Source of the DNA: an uncultured Eubacteriales bacterium
Lineage (GTDB): Bacteria > Bacillota > Clostridia > Oscillospirales > CAG-382
Length of the DNA: 12,125 nt
Direction: 5' to 3'
NCBI GenBank assembly: GCA_934446095.1
Contig: CAKSDR010000039.1
Coordinates: 1-12,125, forward strand
Under the pieces are notes generated by a model that saw only the letters and a list, made by a program, of their open reading frames with translations, made no database searches and had not been told where the DNA came from. Below are positions 7,461-12,125 of the stretch, piece after piece. Made by a program: the position numbers and the translations under genes. Numbering within the stretch: position 1 is the first letter of the stretch; the number at the start of each line of letters is the position of its first letter.

Positions 7461-7904
7461 ATGAAGAATATCAAAAGCCTTACTTCGGCAATTGCAGTGT
7501 TCATATGGGTTTTATTTATTTCGGTGCTTATGATAAGAATGCCTTCGTCATACCTGTACTCTTTTACGGATATGCCGGCATTTGACAAAATATTTTCGAT
7601 TATATACGGCGGAATTTTAATTGCGTGCATAATTTATGGCTTTCTCTCAAAAAACAAATTGCTGATGTGCGCATGCACTTTTCACAGTTTTGCAATAATT
7701 GCAGGCGTTATTCTTTATGCCGTGGTAATTATTGCAAATGATCCCACAACGCCGTTCGCCATGTTTTTGTACCTTATAAATCCTTTTGCCGGAATTTTTG
7801 AACTTCCGTCCGCAATCGTCATCTCTTTTCTGCTTTTCGTCTTGATTTTTCCGGGCGTTTTTCTTCTGATTTTGAAAAAACAGGATAAGAAAAATTTAAA
7901 ATAA
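7461..7904 (+). CDS. Hypothetical small integral membrane protein
   Basis: I do not recognise this 147-residue protein. It is nearly all membrane: a possible signal-anchor helix (about 9-26), helices at about 42-62 and 67-92, and a long hydrophobic stretch at about 100-138 that could be one or two helices and contains NPFAGIFELPSA. It ends in a short basic tail (KKQDKKNLK). No cysteine motif, catalytic motif or known domain is visible. The start is ATG 7461 with AAAGGAG at 7447-7453. It begins 12 nt after the sortase stop and is the last gene before the shared terminator, so it is co-transcribed with the sortase. A helper role for the sortase is only a guess from position. Confidence 0.8.
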   Translation: MKNIKSLTSAIAVFIWVLFISVLMIRMPSSYLYSFTDMPAFDKIFSIIYGGILIACIIYGFLSKNKLLMCACTFHSFAIIAGVILYAVVIIANDPTTPFAMFLYLINPFAGIFELPSAIVISFLLFVLIFPGVFLLILKKQDKKNLK

Positions 7905-7906
7905 AG

Positions 7907-7939
7907 AAAAAAACGCAAGAAAAATTCTTGCGTTTTTTT
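7907..7939. terminator. Bidirectional terminator between the sortase operon and spo0A
   Basis: A perfect 15-bp stem (7907-7921 with 7925-7939) has an AAA loop and a CGCAAGAA core flanked by seven A on one side and seven T on the other. Each strand therefore reads as stem plus T-run, so it can end transcripts from both directions. Confidence 0.93.
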
Positions 7940-7950
7940 AGGCATGAAAT

Positions 7951-8724
7951 TTATACCGCTGCTTTGTTTTTGAGCCTTAAATTATCGGCAATCAGCGCGA
8001 TAAATTCAGAATTTGTGGGTTTTCCTCTCGAATTTTGAACGGTGTATCCGAATATTGAATTGAGCACATCAAGGTCGCCTCTGTCCCACGCTACCTCAAT
8101 GGCGTGCCGTATTGCACGCTCTACTCTCGATGAAGTTGTACTGTATTGTTTTGCCACGGACGGATAAAGTATTTTGGTTACCGAATTTATAATTTCATTG
8201 TCGGTTACGGTCATTATAATTGCCGTTCTTAAATATTGATATCCTTTTATGTGCGCCGGAACTCCTATCTGATGAATTATTTTCGTAACCTGCGTTTCAA
8301 GATCGGACGCGTCGTCCGAATTTATCTTGCTTTTTATCGAATAACGCATGCTGTTGCATGCCTTCATAATTCTTGTGGCAAGAAAACCGAAATCCACCGG
8401 CTTCATTATGCAGTATGACGCGCCGGCTTCGCTTGCTTCTTTTATCATGTCAATGTTATTGATGCCGGTTGCAATTATAAATGTTGGAGGAGCTACCGGT
8501 TTCATGTTGAAAATCTGCGTGATAACGCCGATTCCGTCCAATTTTGAAAGCCATAAGTCTAAAATTACGGCGTCCGGCCGCGTCTGGCAAATTTTTTGTA
8601 CCGCTGTTTCTCCGTCCGACGCTTCCGCAACTATCTCAAATTGTGCCGAGGGAAGACTTTCCTTGCATTTTGTCCTGAATTCTAAATCACTGTCCGCTAT
8701 TACTACCTTAATTCTGTGCTCCAT
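7951..8724 (-). CDS. spo0A: Stage 0 sporulation response regulator Spo0A
   Basis: Spo0A is the master transcription factor for entry into sporulation, activated by phosphorylation. The 257-residue protein has a receiver domain (about 4-125) with acidic D11 and D13, phospho-acceptor D56, switch T86 and K108. A linker follows (about 132-144), then the very conserved DNA-binding effector domain with VTKIIHQIGVPAHIKGY, the recognition helix SSRVERAIRHAIEVAW (198-213) and GKPTNSEFIALIADNLRL near the end. Two receiver details differ from Bacillus: the second of the paired acidic residues is S12, and the usual Pro after the phospho-site is S60. The start is ATG at 8724; the nearest ribosome-site-like AAAGG is about 16 nt away, so initiation may be weak. 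It stands alone and not next to spoIVB. Confidence 0.98.
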   Translation of the reverse strand: MEHRIKVVIADSDLEFRTKCKESLPSAQFEIVAEASDGETAVQKICQTRPDAVILDLWLSKLDGIGVITQIFNMKPVAPPTFIIATGINNIDMIKEASEAGASYCIMKPVDFGFLATRIMKACNSMRYSIKSKINSDDASDLETQVTKIIHQIGVPAHIKGYQYLRTAIIMTVTDNEIINSVTKILYPSVAKQYSTTSSRVERAIRHAIEVAWDRGDLDVLNSIFGYTVQNSRGKPTNSEFIALIADNLRLKNKAAV

Positions 8725-8816
8725 AGTTCTAAATCCATGCCTTTCTATAATAGTTTTTGTTTTTATTTATGAAAGAGCAGAGAAAGTTTCTACTTGCTCG
8801 TTACTCAACTATGGAT

Positions 8817-8845
8817 ATATTACCATAAATTACCATAAAAAGCAA
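8817..8845 (-). promoter_or_regulatory. Probable sigma-A promoter of spo0A
   Basis: Read on the minus strand, TTGCTT (8845-8840), a 17-nt spacer and TAATAT (8822-8817) form a promoter with an extended TGG just before the -10. Transcription would begin near 8810, giving a leader of about 85 nt. I saw no convincing sigma-H promoter, although spo0A in Bacillus uses one. Confidence 0.65.
8819..8838. repeat. 10-bp tandem repeat across the spo0A promoter
   Basis: ATTACCATAA is repeated twice head to tail, covering the promoter spacer and part of the -10 box. The period is about one helical turn. A nearby TATGG (8810-8814) forms an inverted repeat with the first CCATA (8823-8827). This is a plausible operator, but nothing identifies the regulator. 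Confidence 0.6.
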
Positions 8846-8892
8846 TAGTAAAACTTAAAATTTTTCATTTTCAGTAACTTTTACATAAAAAT

Positions 8893-8928
8893 AAGATAAT
8901 ATATTATTACTTTTTAACAAATTATCTT
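8893..8928. repeat. Inverted repeat in the spo0A/TM1266 divergent region
   Basis: AAGATAAT (8893-8900) and ATTATCTT (8921-8928) are an 8-bp inverted repeat with a 20-bp centre. The left arm overlaps the palindrome ATAATATATTAT (8896-8907). The region is very AT-rich, so chance is a real alternative. Confidence 0.35.
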
Positions 8929-8969
8929 TGCAATAAATGTCGAGTCCGAAAAAACTTTGTAAAAAGCGA

Positions 8970-8998
8970 TTGACAAATGTATAAAAAGAAGATATAAT
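8970..8998 (+). promoter_or_regulatory. Sigma-A promoter upstream of the TM1266-family gene
   Basis: TTGACA (8970-8975), a 17-nt spacer and TATAAT (8993-8998) match the consensus exactly. Transcription should begin near 9005, leaving a leader of roughly 155-160 nt before the ATG at 9164. Confidence 0.88.
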
Positions 8999-9027
8999 AT
9001 GAGTAAAGATATTTCCGAATATGAAGC

Positions 9028-9041
9028 GATTTTGCAAAATC
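9028..9041. repeat. 14-bp perfect palindrome in the leader
   Basis: GATTTTGCAAAATC is a perfect dyad about 24-37 nt after the predicted transcription start. It could be an operator for a dimeric repressor acting as a roadblock, or a 5-bp RNA hairpin with a TGCA loop. Confidence 0.45.
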
Positions 9042-9098
9042 CCTGAGTATAAGGCTTAAAAATATTAAAAACGGACAAAATTATAATGTCTGAATTTT

Positions 9099-9153
9099 TC
9101 TGACGGAATTATCTGTATTATAAGATATATTATCGTCAGATTTTGTTTTTTTT
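9099..9153 (+). terminator. Terminator-like hairpin just before the TM1266-family RBS
   Basis: TCTGACG (9099-9105) pairs perfectly with CGTCAGA (9134-9140), and a nested TATCT/AGATA stem (9110-9114 with 9123-9127) lies in the loop. The T-run TTTTGTTTTTTTT (9141-9153) follows and abuts the GGAGG ribosome site at 9154. A terminator placed after a promoter and directly before a ribosome site suggests attenuation, or the end of a small RNA of about 145 nt. Confidence 0.55.
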
Positions 9154-9163
9154 GGAGGAAACG

Positions 9164-9424
9164 ATGAAAAGAATAGCAGCAGTAAGCATTATAGTTGAGA
9201 ACAAAGAAACAGTGATGACCGTAAACGGAATATTGCATGAATATGAGGATAACATTCTTGGCAGAATGGGGCTTCCTATGCATGAATACGGGATATCGGT
9301 TATTACTCTTGTATGCATCGGGGATAACGACACTCTAAGTTCCTTATCGGGCAAACTCGGCAGAATATCGGGAATAAAAGTAAAGGTTTCCTATTCGGAT
9401 GTAAAAATTGGCGAAGGGAAATAG
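9164..9424 (+). CDS. TM1266-family protein (iron-only hydrogenase system putative regulator)
   Basis: This 86-residue protein matches what I know of the TM1266 family, annotated as a putative regulator of the iron-only hydrogenase system and built on a ferredoxin-like (ACT/NikR-C-like) fold. The typical pattern is present: MKRIAAVSIIVEN at the N-terminus, LHEYEDNILGRMGLP (24-38), EYGISVITLVCIGDND (41-56) and LSGKLGRISGIKVKVSYS (61-78). The start is ATG 9164, 5 nt after GGAGG (9154-9158). A longer in-frame TTG start at 9143 lies inside the T-run of the upstream hairpin and would include the ribosome site, so it is rejected. There is no DNA-binding domain and no metal-binding Cys/His cluster. 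No [FeFe]-hydrogenase or HydE/F/G gene is in the window. An ECF-type membrane protein follows. Confidence 0.85.
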   Translation: MKRIAAVSIIVENKETVMTVNGILHEYEDNILGRMGLPMHEYGISVITLVCIGDNDTLSSLSGKLGRISGIKVKVSYSDVKIGEGK

Positions 9425-9448
9425 TGCGATTCCGCAATATTCGCACTA
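9422..9448 (+). other. Stem-loop over the TM1266-family stop codon
   Basis: TAGTGCGA (9422-9429) and TCGCACTA (9441-9448) form a perfect 8-bp stem with an 11-nt loop; the TAG is the stop codon itself. No T-run follows, so it is a poor terminator and may be a processing or stabilising hairpin between two co-transcribed genes. Confidence 0.5.
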
Positions 9449-9483
9449 ACTTTAAAAATTTCACTGCGGAGAAAGAGTAAAAA

Positions 9484-10071
9484 ATGAAAAACAAAAAAGT
9501 GTTATGGATTGCAAGAACTGCAATGTATTTGGCATTATGCGTCGCATGTCAGACAGTACTGAGAATGTTTCTGACCGGAATCACACAGGTTTTGGTGGTA
9601 GGTTCTCTTGTAAACCTTTTTCTTATTGCAAGTACTGTTACCGATGGCTTTTGGAGCGGTTTCTGCGTATCTGTCGCGGCTCCGGTTATCGCCTTTCTGC
9701 AAGGACATCTTCCGCCTCTCGTTCCTTTTATGATATTGGTCGTGGCGCTCGGAAATATCGCAATCGTTGCAATGGTATCTCTTTATAAGCCGCTGTACAG
9801 AAAAACCGGAAAAGAAATGTTCTCTTTGGCGTTTTCGATGATTGCCGGCTCTGTTTTAAAATTTGCGGTGCTTATGGGGCTTGTCAGACTTCTCGTAATT
9901 CCTTATTTTGTAAATTCAAGTTCCGCAATTCCGGAAAAAGCAAAAGCTGCAATGACGGCAACATTTAATCTGAACTTCTCATGGCCGCAGCTTGTAACGG
10001 CTCTTGCAGGTTCTGTAATTTTCTTCGTGATTTTCCCGGCTTACAAGCAAATAATGAAAAATAATAAATGA
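9484..10071 (+). CDS. ECF transporter S-component-like membrane protein
   Basis: This 195-residue protein is very hydrophobic, with about six membrane segments (roughly 12-30, 36-54, 58-74, 78-101, 113-142 and 168-188). Its opening WIARTAMYLALCVACQTVLR has the small-residue pattern (A-x3-A) by which S-components bind the ECF energy module. Length and layout fit an ECF-type vitamin or metal S-component, and the GxWSGFCVSVAAPVIAFLQG region resembles unassigned Clostridial members. The ligand cannot be told from the sequence. No EcfA or EcfT gene is near, so it would be a group II protein that shares a module encoded elsewhere. The start is ATG 9484 after a GGAG at 9467-9470. It is probably co-transcribed with the upstream TM1266-family gene and ends at a clear terminator. 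Confidence 0.7.
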   Translation: MKNKKVLWIARTAMYLALCVACQTVLRMFLTGITQVLVVGSLVNLFLIASTVTDGFWSGFCVSVAAPVIAFLQGHLPPLVPFMILVVALGNIAIVAMVSLYKPLYRKTGKEMFSLAFSMIAGSVLKFAVLMGLVRLLVIPYFVNSSSAIPEKAKAAMTATFNLNFSWPQLVTALAGSVIFFVIFPAYKQIMKNNK

Positions 10072-10078
10072 TTAAATA

Positions 10079-10114
10079 AAAAAACGGGATTTGTTCCCGT
10101 TTTTTATATTTTTT
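10079..10114 (+). terminator. Rho-independent terminator after the ECF S-component gene
   Basis: An 11-bp stem with an ACGGGA/TCCCGT core (10079-10089 with 10095-10105), a TTTGT loop and a T-rich tail lies right after the stop codon. Confidence 0.92.
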
Positions 10115-10190
10115 AAAGAAATAAGTGCATAAATTTTCTCGAAAAATTTTGTTCATTATTAACAAATTATATTTTATTTAACATAAAATG

Positions 10191-10219
10191 TTGACTTTTT
10201 TCTTGCGTCATGTTAATAT
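10191..10219 (+). promoter_or_regulatory. Promoter of the stalk-domain surface protein
   Basis: TTGACT (10191-10196), a 17-nt spacer and TAATAT (10214-10219) with an extended TG one base upstream form a good sigma-A promoter. The 70 bp before it are almost all A and T, as in an UP element. The predicted start near 10226 leaves an 87-nt leader. Confidence 0.75.
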
Positions 10220-10230
10220 AAGAATACAGG

Positions 10231-10267
10231 TTTGACGTTGTAATTTAAGGCTTTTGGTCAAATTACA
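10231..10267 (+). other. Competing hairpins in the surface-protein leader
   Basis: TGTAATTT (10239-10246) pairs with AAATTACA (10260-10267) over 8 bp. TTTGAC (10231-10236) can instead pair with GTCAAA (10257-10262). The two pairings share bases and exclude each other. Together they lie 30-80 nt before the start codon, so they may affect mRNA stability or serve as DNA dyads. Confidence 0.4.
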
Positions 10268-10312
10268 CAAATCAAAACGGTCGAACTAAAAATTGTGGAG
10301 GAAACAAGGATT

Positions 10313-11677
10313 ATGAAAAAAATTTTATCCATTGTACTTGCAGTTATGCTTGTACTTACTGCCGTTTCCGCATTTACCGCATCCGCAGAAGAAACAGGAA
10401 AAGTTTTCTATGTAAAAACGGGTGCTGAAAACGGCGACGGAACTCAGAGAAACCCTTTCGGTACTTTTGATGAAGCGATTACTGCTATAGGACCTACAGA
10501 CGACGGTACTATATATGTTATCGGAACTATCAATTTCCAGATTTCGGATATTCCGCATGAAGGAATGATTACCGTAAAAGGTATGTCCAAAAACTCTCGT
10601 ATAAAAGTAGGCGCTCAGGCCGGCGTTCTTATCTATGGTCCTATGACATTTTCGGATATCGTAATGGACTGGGGAAGATGGTCGAACTTCAATATTTACG
10701 GTCAGACTCTTGTAATCGATACAGATTTGCCTAACGAAGTTCCCGTTCACTTGGGACCTGGTGAAGGTGTAGTTGATACAGTTAACTATACCCATAACAG
10801 CGGCTGGCTTTATGCTATAAATCTCGGCGCATATTCAAACTCATACTCGAACGGTGTTTCCGGAGACGTTAATATTACAGTTAACGGCGGTGAAATCCGT
10901 GAAATCGATGTATATGCAGACCATTATCTCAGCAGCCATACCGGTATTACTATTTCCGGTAACGTAAATATCGTTATTAACGGCGGTACAATCGGAAAAT
11001 TTCAGGGTGAAGGTCCTTACAACGCAAAAGTTGAAGGCGCTGTAAACATTATCTGCAATAACGGTGTTGCAGCACCTCAGGGCGGCTTCTGGGCAGGAAA
11101 TGTTGGTCAGGGTATTTATAAAGTTTATTCCGGCGAACACGGAAAAGTTACACCCACAGATCAAGTCGGCGTATTCAACGTTCAGGCAGACCCCGGTTAC
11201 ACAGCTGTTATTTACGGCGAACCTTATGAAAACGGTCTTGTAGAACTTCAGACAGGTGAAAATGAAATATTCTATGAATATACAGGTGATGAATCTTCAA
11301 GCAACAAAACAATAAAACTCACTATCGGTTCAAACATATTGACAAAGAACGGCGTTAACTCTACAATTGATGTTCCCGCACAGATAATCAATAACAGAAC
11401 GATGGTTCCTCTCCGTGCAATATTCGAAGCGCTTGACGCAAGCGTTGAATGGGATGCAGCAACAAAGACAGTTACTTCCGTAAAAGGAAATACAACTGTA
11501 AAACTTACAGTAGGTGTTGCTTCTATAAACGTAAACGGAGTTGATAAGGCTCTCGATGTTCCCGGTCAGATAGTTTCCAACAGAACTTTGGTTCCTGCAC
11601 GTGCTGTAGCCGAAGCTTTTGGATGCGACGTACAATGGGACGCAGCGACAAAAACTGTTACAATTGTTAGTAAATAA
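10313..11677 (+). CDS. Secreted beta-helix-like protein with C-terminal stalk (copper amine oxidase N) domains
   Basis: This 454-residue exported protein starts with a clear signal peptide; the likely cut is after ASA at residue 25. Residues 29-75 (VFYVKTGAENGDGTQRNPF...) look like the N-terminal cap of a pectate-lyase-type beta-helix. Rung-like repeats follow, for example GDVNITVNGGEI (184-195) and GNVNIVINGGTI (216-227). The C-terminal 120 residues hold the copper-amine-oxidase-N or 'stalk' domain (PF07833 type), built of two similar halves: NNRTMVPLRAIFEALDASVEW (360-380, ending DAATKTVT) and SNRTLVPARAVAEAFGCDVQW (422-442, ending DAATKTVT). No catalytic residues and no sorting signal are visible, so a surface or cell-wall-associated role is inferred. 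ATG 10313 is chosen over GTG 10295 because GGAGG (10297-10301) lies between them and the signal peptide then starts normally. It is a single-gene unit. Confidence 0.85.
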   Translation: MKKILSIVLAVMLVLTAVSAFTASAEETGKVFYVKTGAENGDGTQRNPFGTFDEAITAIGPTDDGTIYVIGTINFQISDIPHEGMITVKGMSKNSRIKVGAQAGVLIYGPMTFSDIVMDWGRWSNFNIYGQTLVIDTDLPNEVPVHLGPGEGVVDTVNYTHNSGWLYAINLGAYSNSYSNGVSGDVNITVNGGEIREIDVYADHYLSSHTGITISGNVNIVINGGTIGKFQGEGPYNAKVEGAVNIICNNGVAAPQGGFWAGNVGQGIYKVYSGEHGKVTPTDQVGVFNVQADPGYTAVIYGEPYENGLVELQTGENEIFYEYTGDESSSNKTIKLTIGSNILTKNGVNSTIDVPAQIINNRTMVPLRAIFEALDASVEWDAATKTVTSVKGNTTVKLTVGVASINVNGVDKALDVPGQIVSNRTLVPARAVAEAFGCDVQWDAATKTVTIVSK

Positions 11678-11696
11678 TTTTTAAAACAGTATATGA

Positions 11697-11726
11697 CAGC
11701 TGCCGCGAAAGCGGCAGTTGTTTTTT
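11697..11726 (+). terminator. Rho-independent terminator after the stalk-domain gene
   Basis: CAGCTGCCGC (11697-11706) and GCGGCAGTTG (11711-11720) form a 10-bp GC-rich stem with one G-U pair, capped by a GAAA tetraloop and followed by six T. Confidence 0.95.
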
Positions 11727-11761
11727 ACTGTAAATTTTTTAAGGAATATATTTTTATAAAA

Positions 11762-11977
11762 ATGAATCTGACATTTAAACACACAAAACTTGCCTGTTAT
11801 ATAGGCTATATTACTCAGGCGGTCGTAATAAATCTAGCGCCGCTTCTTTTTACAATTTTTATGACAGAGTTTTCTGTGTCGTATGAAAAACTTGCAAATA
11901 TTATATTAATAAACTTTCTCGTGCAGATATTTACAGATATTACAGTGATAAGGCAGAGCTTGCCATTTTCAGGATAA
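11762..11977 (+). pseudogene. MFS transporter, N-terminal remnant
   Basis: From ATG 11762 the frame codes 71 residues. The first 58 or so look like the start of a major facilitator superfamily transporter: KHTKLACYIGYITQAVVINL, then APLLFTIFMTEFSVSYEKLA and NFLVQIFTD, covering the first membrane helix and the start of the second. After about residue 60 the sequence (TVIRQSLPFSG, stop) no longer fits. Such transporters have about 400 residues, and only about 30 nt separate this stop from the next start, so the rest is missing and not merely out of frame. The ribosome-site-like AAGGA (11741-11745) is 16 nt from the ATG, too far to be convincing, and no promoter is seen. An in-frame start at 11693 lies within the preceding terminator hairpin and is not credible. 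It is most likely a decayed or recombined gene. Confidence 0.65.
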
Positions 11978-12008
11978 TCGGAAGATAGCATTGCTTTTTG
12001 GTGGGACT

Positions 12009-12125
12009 ATGAAAAAGATAAAAAAATACCTTCAAAAATTAAATAATCGTGGTTTTACCTTAGTTGAAATGATAGCTTCATTTATGCTTATAGGGCTTTT
12101 TATGGTTGCTGCAAGTAAGGTTATT
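12009..12125 (+). CDS. Type IV pilin-like protein, 5' part (GFTLVE prepilin signal)
   Basis: The first 39 codons of a prepilin-type protein are present before the window ends. A basic leader (residues 1-14, MKKIKKYLQKLNNR) precedes the prepilin peptidase site G15-F16, then TLVE with Glu at +5 of the mature protein (E20), and a hydrophobic helix continues to the edge. This motif is cut and N-methylated by a PilD/ComC-type peptidase. Pilins and pseudopilins of type IV pili, type II secretion and competence (ComG) systems share it, so the exact role cannot be told. The start is ATG 12009 with only a weak GGTGGG upstream. Confidence 0.8.
   Translation, partial: MKKIKKYLQKLNNRGFTLVEMIASFMLIGLFMVAASKVI

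Noticed and set aside
8348..8848. 166-codon + strand open frame opposite spo0A
   Set aside because: It is antisense to the conserved Spo0A receiver domain and runs across the spo0A promoter; no ribosome site or domain.
8896..8907. ATAATATATTAT palindrome as an operator or origin element
   Set aside because: Simple AT palindromes are expected in such AT-rich DNA; no DnaA boxes or iterons accompany it.
8938..8944. Possible 0A box (TGTCGAG) upstream of the TM1266-family promoter
   Set aside because: One mismatch in a 7-mer is common by chance, and no second copy lies nearby.
9143..9163. Upstream TTG start for the TM1266-family gene
   Set aside because: It lies in the T-run of a hairpin and would include the GGAGG site; ATG 9164 gives the usual family N-terminus.
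10325..10795. 156-codon minus-strand open frame opposite the stalk-domain gene
   Set aside because: It covers the signal peptide and beta-helix codons of a convincing + strand gene and has no initiation signal.
10313..11677. Sortase substrate next to the sortase locus
   Set aside because: The protein ends TVTIVSK with no sorting motif, hydrophobic segment or charged tail.
11693..11761. Extended N-terminus of the MFS fragment from ATG 11693
   Set aside because: The codons are the stem, tetraloop and T-run of the preceding terminator, so they would not be translated.

Overview
The window looks like chromosomal DNA of a low-GC, spore-forming member of the Clostridia (Firmicutes), probably an uncultured relative of the Oscillospiraceae or a similar group. 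The reasons are a canonical Spo0A, strong GGAGG ribosome sites, consensus TTGACA-17-TATAAT promoters, several TTG starts, and the block DUF177 - rpmF - DUF512 - der - plsY, which is familiar from Clostridia. Coding density is high and most genes lie on the + strand. No tRNA, rRNA, CRISPR array, insertion sequence or phage gene was seen.

Layout. (1) Positions 1-2083 hold the 3' end of a metal-binding lipoprotein gene, an ABC ATPase and an ABC-3 permease, translationally coupled as a zinc/manganese uptake operon of ZnuABC type. (2) Positions 2080-3040 hold two single-gene units with near-perfect sigma-A promoters: a DUF177 (YceD/YlbN) protein and ribosomal protein L32 with its zinc ribbon intact, closed by a terminator. 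(3) Positions 3066-7904 form a long + strand run: a PDZ/radical-SAM DUF512 protein, the ribosome-assembly GTPase Der, the acyltransferase PlsY, a class B sortase, and a small unrecognised membrane protein. A promoter-like sequence inside the DUF512 gene could give der its own transcript. A symmetric bidirectional terminator at 7907-7939 ends this run and also ends spo0A, which converges from the other strand (8724-7951). (4) Positions 8725-9163 are a 439-bp divergent intergenic region. It carries the spo0A promoter with a 10-bp tandem repeat across it, a perfect + strand promoter, and a roughly 150-nt leader ending in a terminator-like hairpin directly against the ribosome site of the next gene. 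(5) Positions 9164-10071 hold a small TM1266-family (iron-only hydrogenase system regulator) protein followed by an ECF-transporter S-component-like membrane protein. (6) Positions 10191-11726 are a one-gene unit with its own promoter and terminator: a secreted protein with a beta-helix-like region and a duplicated copper-amine-oxidase-N ('stalk') domain at the C-terminus. (7) Positions 11727-12125 hold the first ~60 residues of an MFS transporter that then breaks off, followed by the first 39 codons of a type IV pilin-like (GFTLVE) gene cut by the window end.

Most of the window is housekeeping. I found no clear multi-gene undescribed system. The places most worth a second look are the attenuator-like leader before the hydrogenase-regulator homologue and its pairing with an orphan ECF S-component, the repeat architecture of the spo0A promoter, the promoter inside DUF512, and the broken MFS gene next to the pilin gene.
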